NCBI GenBank assembly: GCA_026709625.1 | Contig: JAPOSR010000064.1 | Coordinates: 49,005-113,004 of the forward strand | Source: Chloroflexota bacterium | Lineage (GTDB): Bacteria > Chloroflexota > Anaerolineae > Aggregatilineales > Phototrophicaceae | Reading direction: 5' to 3' | Length of the DNA stretch: 64,000 bases | Part shown: in pieces, positions 9,544 to 19,613 of the stretch | How the letters are laid out: each line of letters begins with the position of its first letter | How positions within the stretch are numbered: the first letter of the stretch is position 1 | Program-made: the position numbers and the translations under genes | Notes under the pieces: generated by a model | Seen by the model: only the letters and a program-made list of their open reading frames with translations | Databases searched by the model: none | What the model was told of the DNA's origin: nothing

Positions 9544-10686
9544 ATGTCCAGCGACCGCTTGCAGCAATTTCAATCTATCTTGGACCAGCATGCCGACCTC
9601 GCCTTCTTTCCCATCTCGTCCGATCTGCAATACCTGACCGGCGTCCCGCGCGACTTTCCCAATTATGGCCACACCATCCACCCTGGCGATTGGCTGCAGG
9701 GCGCTTGGATCAGTCCATCTCGTCCGCCCGTCTTGCCGCTGCCGCGCATGACAGCCGAATTTGGCGGATTAAGCCGCTTGCAGGATATCGACATCCGCGT
9801 GCTGGGCGATTGGGACGAGCCCGCCAGGCTGCTGCGGAGCATCTTGGACGACTTCGACCTGCCCGACAAGCCGCGCGTTGCCATCAGCGACTTCGCCACT
9901 GGCGAGACAGTATCCCAGCTGCAGCGACTTCTGCCCGGGGCAATTTGGCTGTCGGCGACGGCGCTGCTGCGTCGTCTGCGCGTCATCAAATCGGCGGACG
10001 ATATTGAGCTGATGAAGCAGGCTGGCCGTATCACCGAAGCCGCCTTTGCCGATACGCTGGCGCAGATGCGGCATGGCATGACCGAGCTGCAGATAGTCGA
10101 AGAAGTCAATTATCAGCTGCGCAAGCACGGCTCGCTGGGGCAGTCATTCACCACATCGCTCTACAATTCCGCGCCGAGCCTGCCGCTGATCTTTGGCGAC
10201 CGCATGAAAAGCTGGCCGCGCGCGCTGGAACCGCCAGTGGCGATCTTGTTTGACTTTGGCGGCATCTATGAAGGCTGGTGTTATGACTTTGGTCGGACGG
10301 TCTTCTTTGGCGAGCCACCTGCCGAAGCCCAGCGCGTCTATGACCTGGTTATGGCTTCGCAGGCGGCTGGCATCGCAGCCTTGAGAGCGGACACAGCCAC
10401 CACCAGCGATGCCGATCGCGCCGCGCGAGATGTCATCGCGGCGGCTGGCTATGGCGAGGCATTCCGGCATCGCCTCGGGCATGGCATCGGCATGGATGTG
10501 CACGAGCCACCATTCCTCACGCGCGGGGATGAAACGCCCCTGCAAGATGGCATGCTCTTCACCATCGAGCCGAGCATCATGCAGTTCAACGATTATTCAG
10601 CGCGGGTCGAAGATGTCGTGGTGGCGCGCCCGGGCGGCGGCGAGAAGCTGACGAATGGCTGGCAGGAGCTGGTTGTGATTGAGTAG
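9544..10686 (+). CDS. M24 family metallopeptidase / Xaa-Pro aminopeptidase-like
   Basis: FDFGGIYEGWCYDFGRTVFFG, HRLGHGIGMDVHEPPFL, GMLFTIEPSIM metal-binding motifs; AAGGAG RBS upstream. Confidence 0.92.
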   Translation: MSSDRLQQFQSILDQHADLAFFPISSDLQYLTGVPRDFPNYGHTIHPGDWLQGAWISPSRPPVLPLPRMTAEFGGLSRLQDIDIRVLGDWDEPARLLRSILDDFDLPDKPRVAISDFATGETVSQLQRLLPGAIWLSATALLRRLRVIKSADDIELMKQAGRITEAAFADTLAQMRHGMTELQIVEEVNYQLRKHGSLGQSFTTSLYNSAPSLPLIFGDRMKSWPRALEPPVAILFDFGGIYEGWCYDFGRTVFFGEPPAEAQRVYDLVMASQAAGIAALRADTATTSDADRAARDVIAAAGYGEAFRHRLGHGIGMDVHEPPFLTRGDETPLQDGMLFTIEPSIMQFNDYSARVEDVVVARPGGGEKLTNGWQELVVIE

Positions 10687-10712
10687 ATGCCGAGCGGTGG
10701 TCAGCATTTGCC

Positions 10713-12278
10713 TCATGCCACGATAGTATGCGACTGTTCGCGCATATACTGCTGCAAGTAATACCAGCTGCCAGCTGCTTTGCCGCTGCCGGTGCTGCCT
10801 TTCCAGCCGCCGAAAGCCTGATAGCCGGGCCAAGCGCCGGTGGTCGCTCCGCTCGCGCGATTGACATAGAGCACGCCGGCTTCGATATTGTCCAAAAACC
10901 ACTGCGCTTCGTCTGCGTCTTCGCTGTAGAAGCCCGCTGTCAAGCCCAGCGCGGCATCGTTGGCCAGCCGCATGGCTTCGTCGTTGTCTGCCACTGCGCG
11001 CACCGCCACGATCGGCGCGAACATCTCGTGCCGCCACAAGCGATGCGCATCGGGCAGGCGCGCCACGACTGTCGGCGCGACGAAGTAGCCCTTGCCCAGC
11101 GGCAACGTGCGCCCGCCCGACAAGATCTGCCCCGCGCCCAGCTCGTCCACATACTGCTGGTAGGCCGCATAGGCTTGCTGGCTGATGATGGGACCCATGT
11201 AGGTATCGGCATTGGTGGGGTCGCCCACAGCGACTTCGTCCGCCAGAGCGACCAGCTTGTTCACGAAATCGTCATGCACAGCCGCATCGACATACACCCG
11301 CGAGCAAGCCGAGCACTTCTGCCCGGTCAAGCCAAATGCCGAGCGCATCACGCCCAGCGCCGCTTTGTCGAGGTCGGCTTTTTCGGTGATGATGGTCGGG
11401 TTTTTGCCACCCATCTCAGCGATGACGGGCCGATAATAGCCAGACGCGGTGCTGAAGGACTGGATGATGCGCATGCCCACTTCATAACTACCGGTGAAGG
11501 TCAAGCCGCCCAGCGCCGGCTCGCCAACCAGGGCTTTGCCGGGCGCGTCGCCGCCATAGACCATGTTGAAGACGCCGGCTGGCAAGCCCGCGTCTTGCAG
11601 GCACTGGGCGATTAAGTAGGCGGTCAGCGAACCTTCGGCGGCTGGTTTCAGCACGACTGTGTTGCCGGCGATCAATGCCGCGCCGCTGGGGCCTGCGGTC
11701 AGCGCCGCCGGAAAGTTGAAGGGGCCGATCACCCCCCAAACACCGTAGGGTTTGAGTACGCTGCGGTTGTGATGCCGCGCCGATTCGCTGAGCAGCTGGC
11801 GGTCGAAGCCGGCATTTTCGCGCATGGCTTCGGCGCAATAGCGGATGAGGTCGGCGGCTTCTTCGACCTCGCCGATGGCTTCCAGGCGATTCTTGCCGAC
11901 CTCCAGGCTGACTGCCGCCGAGATCTCGAACAAACGCTGGCTGATAAGCTCGGCGGCGCGCTCCAGCAGGGCAACGCGCTCTTGCCAGGGGGTAGCCCGC
12001 CAGACGGGGAAAGCGGCTTGCGCGGCGGCAACGGCGGCAGCGACATGTTCGTCCGTCGCCCGCGCGAACTTACCCAGCAGCCAGTCGCGGTTGATTGGCG
12101 AACGCCCCTCGAAGCTGCCCGACCCCGCCTGCCATTGTCCGTTGATCAGCAGCGGATATTCGCGCCCGAGATTCTGCTTCAGCGCGGCGACATCTTCGTC
12201 AAAGTATTCGTGCAGCAGCGGGTCGGGGCTACCGAGCGTGGAGTAGGTTACTTTGATGCGCTTGCGCTGCTTGGTCAT
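10713..12278 (-). CDS. Aldehyde dehydrogenase family (1-pyrroline-5-carboxylate dehydrogenase-like)
   Basis: GPFNFPAALTAGPSGAALIAGNTVVLKPA, LTFTGSYEVG, EMGGKNPTII, GQKCSACSRVYV active-site Cys; C-terminal GGWKGSTGSGKAAGSWYYLQQYMREQS. Confidence 0.93.
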   Translation of the reverse strand: MTKQRKRIKVTYSTLGSPDPLLHEYFDEDVAALKQNLGREYPLLINGQWQAGSGSFEGRSPINRDWLLGKFARATDEHVAAAVAAAQAAFPVWRATPWQERVALLERAAELISQRLFEISAAVSLEVGKNRLEAIGEVEEAADLIRYCAEAMRENAGFDRQLLSESARHHNRSVLKPYGVWGVIGPFNFPAALTAGPSGAALIAGNTVVLKPAAEGSLTAYLIAQCLQDAGLPAGVFNMVYGGDAPGKALVGEPALGGLTFTGSYEVGMRIIQSFSTASGYYRPVIAEMGGKNPTIITEKADLDKAALGVMRSAFGLTGQKCSACSRVYVDAAVHDDFVNKLVALADEVAVGDPTNADTYMGPIISQQAYAAYQQYVDELGAGQILSGGRTLPLGKGYFVAPTVVARLPDAHRLWRHEMFAPIVAVRAVADNDEAMRLANDAALGLTAGFYSEDADEAQWFLDNIEAGVLYVNRASGATTGAWPGYQAFGGWKGSTGSGKAAGSWYYLQQYMREQSHTIVA

Positions 12279-12384
12279 GCATTCGTCTCCTGTTTTTTTG
12301 ATGCCGATATCGCTACCCGCACCCGAAAGATTGATGCAGGGGCGTGGCGATGTCTCGCCCGCAAAGCTCGCGCGGTCTTGCCAC

Positions 12385-12702
12385 TCAAGTCAGCGTATCG
12401 CTGTCCATAATGCGTTTGTTGACGCGCTCAATGCGCATAATCAGGCGTTCGTCGACATCCGGGCAGGCGGCGACGGTATCGCGCGTCATCCAGTCGTTTT
12501 CGCTGAGTTGACGCTGCTTCGCCGCCAGCAAAGGCAGCACTGCCGAAAGCGCATAGATGCAGAAGTGCTTGCCAGCCGGGAGGCGCAATTTGGCGCTTTC
12601 CGTCAGTTCAAAATAGTCGCCGACCTGCAAACCGCAGACGCTGCGCCCTTCGATGCGCTCGACTGTCACGCGTAGATCATACAGCGCAAAGGGGCGCTGC
12701 AT
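12385..12702 (-). CDS. Small TIGR04076-like family protein
   Basis: YDLRVTVERIEGRSVCGLQVGDYFELTESAKLRLPAGKHFCIYALSAVLPLLAAKQR; family recalled from memory, not searched. Confidence 0.55.
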   Translation of the reverse strand: MQRPFALYDLRVTVERIEGRSVCGLQVGDYFELTESAKLRLPAGKHFCIYALSAVLPLLAAKQRQLSENDWMTRDTVAACPDVDERLIMRIERVNKRIMDSDTLT

Positions 12703-12704
12703 GC

Positions 12705-13808
12705 TTAGCCGCCACCCAGTACGCGCAGGCAGGCATCGCGCACGATGATCTCTTCGCCGCGATTCAGTGTCATGGGGTTGAGATGGAACTGCGCCTCGTT
12801 GAATGGCGAGACCGCGATGGCTGGTTCACCCGCCAAGAAAGCCCTCACAGCGGCGTCCGCCGTCATGCCCAGCGCAGCGGCATCGATCGTCACGCGGCAC
12901 CAGGGCAGCGGTTGATTGGCTTCGTTGGGGAAGGCGCGTTCTGCGCGGACACCCGCCAGTGGATTCAGCGCCGCCAGCCACAGCGCCACGCAATCTTCAC
13001 AATAGCTTGCGCGGGCGGCATGGTCCAACCCCAGATAGCGCTCCACCGCCGCCAGCAATCCCATCAGCTCTTCCTTGCCGACCTTCAGCGGCCGTCCCAA
13101 ACCATGATTGGGGCTGCTGATTGGGCGAATGCGCTCGATCAGCTCGCGGCGTCCCAGCATCAGTCCAGTTGGCTGGGGACCGCGCAGGTCTTTGCCGCCA
13201 CTGAACAGCGCCAGGGCTGCGCCCAGCTGGGTATAGCGCCACAGATTGTCCACCGGCGGCAGTTGGGCGGCCGCATCCACGATGACAGGGATGTCCTGCG
13301 CCGCGGCAACTTCGATCAACTGTGGCAGCGGAATATCGTCGGGACTGTTCATCGTGCCGGCGAACCAGAAGATGCAGGCGGTGCGTTGGTTAATCGCCGC
13401 GCGCAGGCTGTCCAGGCAAGGGTCGATTTCGATGAAGCGCATGCCGATGGCTTGCACGCCGAAGTCATACCCATTGCGATGGTGGCGCTGCAAGATGGCT
13501 TCGTGAGGCATGTCGTCCAACTGTGGGAAGGTCTTGGCGGCTTCGGGGCATTTGCGCAAGACGCTGGCCGCCGCCGCCAGCAGCACGCCAGCCGCCGCCC
13601 CCGATGTCACATAAGCCGCTTCGTTGCGCGTCAACTCGGCGATGCGCGCGCCCACCGACCGCTGCAATGCCGCCAGGTCGACAAAGCTGTTTGCCGCCGC
13701 GGTCATGGCAGCCAAGACTTCGGGCGGCATCAGCGACCCGCCATACTTCGTCACAGTGGCATAGGCATTGATGACCGGGCGCAAGCCCAGTTCTTCATAA
13801 CTTGTCAT
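12705..13808 (-). CDS. SelA-like PLP-dependent enzyme (DgaE-type / selA_rel family)
   Basis: INAYATVTKYGGSLMPPEVLAAM, YVTSGAAAGVLLAAAA, PLP-lysine motif ALFSGGKDLRGPQPTGLMLG. Confidence 0.85.
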   Translation of the reverse strand: MTSYEELGLRPVINAYATVTKYGGSLMPPEVLAAMTAAANSFVDLAALQRSVGARIAELTRNEAAYVTSGAAAGVLLAAAASVLRKCPEAAKTFPQLDDMPHEAILQRHHRNGYDFGVQAIGMRFIEIDPCLDSLRAAINQRTACIFWFAGTMNSPDDIPLPQLIEVAAAQDIPVIVDAAAQLPPVDNLWRYTQLGAALALFSGGKDLRGPQPTGLMLGRRELIERIRPISSPNHGLGRPLKVGKEELMGLLAAVERYLGLDHAARASYCEDCVALWLAALNPLAGVRAERAFPNEANQPLPWCRVTIDAAALGMTADAAVRAFLAGEPAIAVSPFNEAQFHLNPMTLNRGEEIIVRDACLRVLGGG

Positions 13809-15028
13809 GGCTCATAGCTGCCTGTCGGTAAGCGAATTTTCCAGTAGGCCTCGGGCGCAACCGTCCAATCGGGCGCGGCGCGTCCATTCAGATCATACAC
13901 GACCTCGCCCGCGCGGATGGTCATCTCGCAGCCGAGCCGCTGTCCCCCAGCCATGCGCGCGCCACCGCAATCCACATAGCCGAAGCTGCCTTCGTCCAGC
14001 CTCAGCAGCGCCACATCAGCCTCTGCGCCGATGCTCAACGTGCCCAGCTCGGCATGTCCGATTTCGCGGGCGGGCGTCACGGTCGATCGATAGATGACTT
14101 CGCTCAGCGGCATACCCATGCACAGCAGCTTGGACATGGTGTGCAGCATGTCGTGCACGACGCCGTTGACATTGCCGACGTGCAGGTCGGTGCTGATGCT
14201 GTCGGGGCCAAAACCGCCCTGCAAAGCCGGGATAGCCTGGCGGAACCAAAAGCTGCCCGCGCCGTGCCCCAGGTCGAAGACAATGCCGCGTTCGCGCGCC
14301 TCGAATAGAAAGTCGGCGGGTTGGTTGTCGGCGTTTAAGATAGGAAACTGCTGCGCATAGACATGCGTGTGGATGTCGCCCGGCTGCATCTTGGTCAGCA
14401 ATTCCTGATAGGTGCGCCCTTTGCGATGCCAAAAGTCGACCATCAGCGGCTTGCCACAGATGGCGGAGGCTGCCAGCGCGCGGTCGACAGCCGCCCAGGG
14501 TGGATGCGCATCATCAAATGGCTCGCCAACCCAGTAATGCGCGGTTTTGATGCCCACGCAATCTTCAGGATATGCCAGGACAATCGAAGCCGCCAGCTCG
14601 GCATCCATCTCGGCGATGTCCTGCTCAAAAGGACCTATCATACCTGATTTGACGATGTTGATAAAGGCGAAGATGCGTGTGCGCGCCCGGTCAATGACAG
14701 TGCGTTTGAAGTGCAAAAAGTGTTTTGCGCCGGCTGTGCCTGTATCCACGACTGTCGTCACGCCTGAGCGGAAACTGTGATGATCGGCGATGACGCTCAG
14801 TGTTTCTGGTTCGCGCGTGTGATAGACATGAACATGGATGTCGATGAGCCCAGGCGCGATGATCAAGCCGCTGGCGTCGATGGTCTGGGCGGCTTCGCTG
14901 CTGGCGATATCGGGCGCGACAGCCGCGATCTTCCCATCTGCGATGGCCACATCCATAGGCGCGTCGATGCTGTTGGCAGGGTCGATCGTATGGCCGTTTT
15001 TGAGCAAGAGCGTGTACTGTGGCATCAT
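13805..15028 (-). CDS. Amidohydrolase / dihydroorotase-like metallohydrolase (EF_0837/AHA_3915-type)
   Basis: GLIIAPGLIDIHVHVYH, GVTTVVDTGTAGAKHFLHFKRTVI, ISTDLHVGN; 4-nt overlap with the SelA-like gene. Confidence 0.85.
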   Translation of the reverse strand: MMPQYTLLLKNGHTIDPANSIDAPMDVAIADGKIAAVAPDIASSEAAQTIDASGLIIAPGLIDIHVHVYHTREPETLSVIADHHSFRSGVTTVVDTGTAGAKHFLHFKRTVIDRARTRIFAFINIVKSGMIGPFEQDIAEMDAELAASIVLAYPEDCVGIKTAHYWVGEPFDDAHPPWAAVDRALAASAICGKPLMVDFWHRKGRTYQELLTKMQPGDIHTHVYAQQFPILNADNQPADFLFEARERGIVFDLGHGAGSFWFRQAIPALQGGFGPDSISTDLHVGNVNGVVHDMLHTMSKLLCMGMPLSEVIYRSTVTPAREIGHAELGTLSIGAEADVALLRLDEGSFGYVDCGGARMAGGQRLGCEMTIRAGEVVYDLNGRAAPDWTVAPEAYWKIRLPTGSYEP

Positions 15029-15072
15029 GCCGCTCGTTTCATTTATCTATCGTCTATCTGTCGTCGCGCCGG

Positions 15073-15780
15073 TTAGGATGAACCTTTTGTTGCCTTCGGC
15101 ATCCAGCCCAGCAGTAGCCGAGCTTTGTGCATATTTAGCACAGTATGGCGCGCATCGCCACCAATCATAAAGGTCTGAAAACGCCCTTGAAAGCGTAGCG
15201 CAGCCGCGAGCGCCGCAGCGACATCGCTGGCTGCTGTGGCCAGGCGGCGTTGCTCGGGCTTGATCGCTGTCAGTCGCGCATCGGGCGTGGGGAAGCACAA
15301 GCGCAGCGCATTGATGTGCATGTCCCAGTTGCGCGCGGCATTTTGACAGACTTGCTCGCCCAGATACTTGGTAAAGCCATACAGTTCGTGCGCATCGGGC
15401 GCGACATGCTCATCGGTGAAAGCGCGCCCATCCAGATCTGCGTAGATTGACATGCTGCTGGTATAGACCGCCTGCTTGATGCCGGCTGCCTGCGCCGCAT
15501 GCAGCGCCAGGTGCAGGCCCTTGACATTGATGTCGTAGGCGCTGTGTATGCCCGTCAGGCTGTCCCAATCTTCGCTGCCCATCGCCATATAAATCAGCGC
15601 TTGCTGCCCCGAAACAGCCTGAGCCAACGCCGCATAATCGCAAATGTCGCCCTGTATGCTGGGCAAACTGCTGTCCGCCGCTGGCTGCCGGTCGAATATA
15701 GTCAGGCTGTGCTCGCCTTTGAGATAGGGCGCTGTCATGCTGCCGACTCGGCCCGCGCCACCGATAATCAATACGCGCAT
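15073..15780 (-). CDS. NAD(P)-dependent epimerase/dehydratase family protein
   Basis: MRVLIIGGAGRVGSMTAPYLKGEHSLTIFDR Rossmann motif; YGFTKYLGEQ (YxxxK). Confidence 0.85.
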   Translation of the reverse strand: MRVLIIGGAGRVGSMTAPYLKGEHSLTIFDRQPAADSSLPSIQGDICDYAALAQAVSGQQALIYMAMGSEDWDSLTGIHSAYDINVKGLHLALHAAQAAGIKQAVYTSSMSIYADLDGRAFTDEHVAPDAHELYGFTKYLGEQVCQNAARNWDMHINALRLCFPTPDARLTAIKPEQRRLATAASDVAAALAAALRFQGRFQTFMIGGDARHTVLNMHKARLLLGWMPKATKGSS

Positions 15781-15874
15781 GCTGCCTCCTCGCAGGATAT
15801 GTACAAGCGCCACGCCGTAATGATAGACCCGCCCGCATTGAAAACAGAGCCAGCATCACCCAGGTCAATAACAG

Positions 15875-16489
15875 TCATTTGTTTGCACTCGCCGCGCGAA
15901 TAAATGCCTTGGGGTCATGCCAATAGCAGCCGATGCAAGTGCCATTGTACTGGCCATTGCCTTTGAACTGAGCGATTGGAAACCCTAGCCTTTTCGCATC
16001 ATATCGCTGTCCAGTATCACGGCATGTCTTGCAATGCTGGCGCTTGGCATTATTCGCCGCTTTTGACAGAGGTTGAAAGTCATCAAGCGTAACCGATGCT
16101 GTATCGCTAAGCCGTGGGTCATCGCGCCGTCCGTCTTTATGGTCTATCTCTACTTTGCTTGTGTCCAAGACCACACAGCGCTCATTTTTAAGCCGTTCTC
16201 TTATCCACTCAGGTATCGGCTTCTCAATGGCGATTTTCTTGAAGCCCTGCAACTCTATAGCTACGATTCTGCTGCCTGCCTTCCGCCTGCGGATGTTGTA
16301 TTTGCGAGCGAGCGGACCATCATCACGACACCAAGAGCCACCATTGCCCAACTGCAATCTCTGGTATTCGCCAACAAATTCTTCGATGCCAACACTACGG
16401 CTAAACCCCAGTTCATCAGGCTGCGCTAGCTTCAGGAACAAAGCCGCCATAGACCCCCCGCGCGGCTTCCAGTCGTGCCGAGCAATCAT
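15875..16489 (-). CDS. Putative type II restriction endonuclease with HNH/zinc fold
   Basis: VEIDHKDGRRDDPRLSDTASVTLDDFQPLSKAANNAKRQHCKTC...CIGCYWHDPKAF; 4-nt overlap with the adjacent DNA methyltransferase gene. Confidence 0.75.
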   Translation of the reverse strand: MIARHDWKPRGGSMAALFLKLAQPDELGFSRSVGIEEFVGEYQRLQLGNGGSWCRDDGPLARKYNIRRRKAGSRIVAIELQGFKKIAIEKPIPEWIRERLKNERCVVLDTSKVEIDHKDGRRDDPRLSDTASVTLDDFQPLSKAANNAKRQHCKTCRDTGQRYDAKRLGFPIAQFKGNGQYNGTCIGCYWHDPKAFIRAASANK

Positions 16490-17247
16490 TGCAGCCGCTC
16501 CAGCACCCGATCAACATAACCGCAATCAATATCGCAACCTGCGAAGCGGCGCTGCTGCGATATTGCAGCCACAGCAGTCGTCCCCCCTCCCAGAAATGGA
16601 TCGACAACCAGGTCGCCGGCGTGACTGTGTAGCTGCACAAGCTCGGCGAAGAGGTCGTCTGGTTTCTGAGTCGGATGTATACGGTTGCCATTGTGTCGCG
16701 GGATGGGATAGTGATAAACGCCATTGTGATATTCGGCATTGAAAGTCGGCTTGCCAACCTTGACACCGACAACAGCAATTTCACGGCTGTTTGACAAATA
16801 GGTTCGCTTCGAGTTAAGAGGAACTGGATTGGTCTTCTGCCATATTATGAGCCGTATCATTACGAAGCCAGCCATTTCTAAGGCGGCTTTCAGGCTTTCG
16901 ATCTTCCAAATATCATAGAACGCGATGAGTGTGCCGCCCCTGCGCAACTTGGCATAGCACTTTGCAGCCAGTGCATCCAAATCAATTTCTTGGTGGTCCC
17001 ACTCGCCAAAGTCCATTGAGACAGCGAAGCGCTTGACACTTCGCTTGCCAAGCGATTGAAATCCCGTCTTGCGGCTAATGGCGTATGGAGGATCTGTGAG
17101 AATGAGATCCACAAATCCGCTGCCGAGGCTGTCGAGAAAGTCGCGGTAATCCGCGCACTCAATGTTTACGCTACACTGTGGGTGCATCAACATTTGCTTG
17201 CGCGACATTAAAATATGCCTTGGTACGTTGCTGATGTGTATCGCCAT
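16486..17247 (-). CDS. Site-specific DNA methyltransferase, beta-class (DPPY before FxGxG)
   Basis: LILTDPPYAISRKTGF near the N-terminus and HPTQKP...VVDPFLGGGTTAVAA near the C-terminus. Confidence 0.92.
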   Translation of the reverse strand: MAIHISNVPRHILMSRKQMLMHPQCSVNIECADYRDFLDSLGSGFVDLILTDPPYAISRKTGFQSLGKRSVKRFAVSMDFGEWDHQEIDLDALAAKCYAKLRRGGTLIAFYDIWKIESLKAALEMAGFVMIRLIIWQKTNPVPLNSKRTYLSNSREIAVVGVKVGKPTFNAEYHNGVYHYPIPRHNGNRIHPTQKPDDLFAELVQLHSHAGDLVVDPFLGGGTTAVAAISQQRRFAGCDIDCGYVDRVLERLQ

Positions 17248-17273
17248 TTTCTAACGACTAGGACAGTCAGCAA

Positions 17274-18294
17274 CTAGGTCACCCGATGACAGCTCACAAA
17301 GTGCTTGGGCAGCACCTCGACCAGCGGCGGGTCGGGATCTTGGTAGCAGAGGTCAAATGCCACCGGGCAGCGCGTGTTGAAGTTGCAGCCGGTCGGCGGA
17401 TTGGCTGGGCTGGGCAGGTCGCCACTGATGATGATGCGCTGGCGGCTCTCTTCGACTGCTGGGTCGGGCACGGGCACAGCCGACAGCAGCGCCTGCGTGT
17501 AGGGGTGCTGCGGATTGTCATAGACCGCGTCGACCGGGCCTAGCTCGACGATTTTTCCCAGGTACATCACAGCCACGCGGTCGCAGATATGCCGAACCAT
17601 GCTCAGGTCGTGGGCGATGAAGAGGTAAGTCAGGTTTAGTTCGTCTTGCAGCTCTTCCATCAGGTTGACGACCTGCGCCTGAATCGATACATCCAGCGCC
17701 GAGATGGGCTCGTCGGCCACGATGAAGCTGGGCTCTAGAGCCAGCGCGCGGGCGATGCCGATTCGCTGCCGCTGACCGCCGCTGAATTCGTGCGGATACC
17801 GATTGATGAAGTAGGGGTTCAGCCCCACCTTTTCCATGAGCTGTTCGACATATTGTTGGCGCTCTTTTCTGTTGCTGTAGATGTTGTGGATTTGCAGCGG
17901 CTCGCTGACGATGCTGCCCACAGTCATGCGCGGGTTGAGCGAGGCAAACGGGTCTTGAAAGATGATCTGCATACGCCGGCGCATCTGGCGCAGGTCGTTG
18001 CCAGACATGGTAGAAAGTTCTTGCCCTTCAAACTTGACGGTGCCTTCAGTCGGGCGATACAGCTGCAAAATGGTGCGCCCGGTCGTGCTTTTGCCACAGC
18101 CCGATTCGCCGACCAAGCCCAGCGTCTCGCCACGCAAGACATCGAAGCTGATGCCATCAACAGCGCGCACCGCGCCGACTTGGCGCTGGAAGACGATGCC
18201 AGACGAGATCGGGAAGTGCTTCTTCAAGCCCTTGACTTCGAGGATGACCTCGCCATCGGCTTGGTGATTGCGAGTTGTGTGTTCCATCACTTGA

Positions 18295-18302
<8 letters not shown>
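17274..18302 (-). CDS. Oligopeptide/dipeptide-type ABC transporter ATP-binding protein (OppF-like)
   Basis: [18 protein letters not shown] Walker [29 protein letters not shown] signature/Walker B, C-terminal [15 protein letters not shown] Fe-S-like Cys motif. Confidence 0.95.
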
Positions 18303-19314
<1,012 letters not shown>

Positions 19315-19441
19315 AGTGACACCCCCCTTGCGCGACGCTGACGCTCGGTTCCGGTTTGGTTCGCAGACGCGACAAACAAATACTAGCAGATGTGGCGAGA
19401 GTATAGCAAATATTGATCAAGTCGACCAAACGGCGCAACTG

Positions 19442-19590
19442 GCGCGAGTGGCTAGTTGCGTGGATATGGCAACCAAGCCCCCAGAACCAGGGAAGGGGAG
19501 GCTTCCCAGCGCCTCCGCAGCATGGTGACCCCTCCCTCATTTTTTGGGGTGGGGGCAAAGCAACGCGTATCCACAAAAATCGCCACTCCC
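19442..19590 (-). repeat. Intergenic repeat, copy 3 (reverse orientation; lacks the 4-run G4 core)
   Basis: TGCGTGGATATGGCAACCAAGCCCCC...ATGGTGACCCCTCCCTCATTTTTTGGGGTGGGGGCAAAGCAACGCGTATCCACAAAAATCGCCACTCCC. Confidence 0.75.
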
Positions 19591-19613
19591 AGATTGCGTC
19601 CCGGAGTTGCAAC

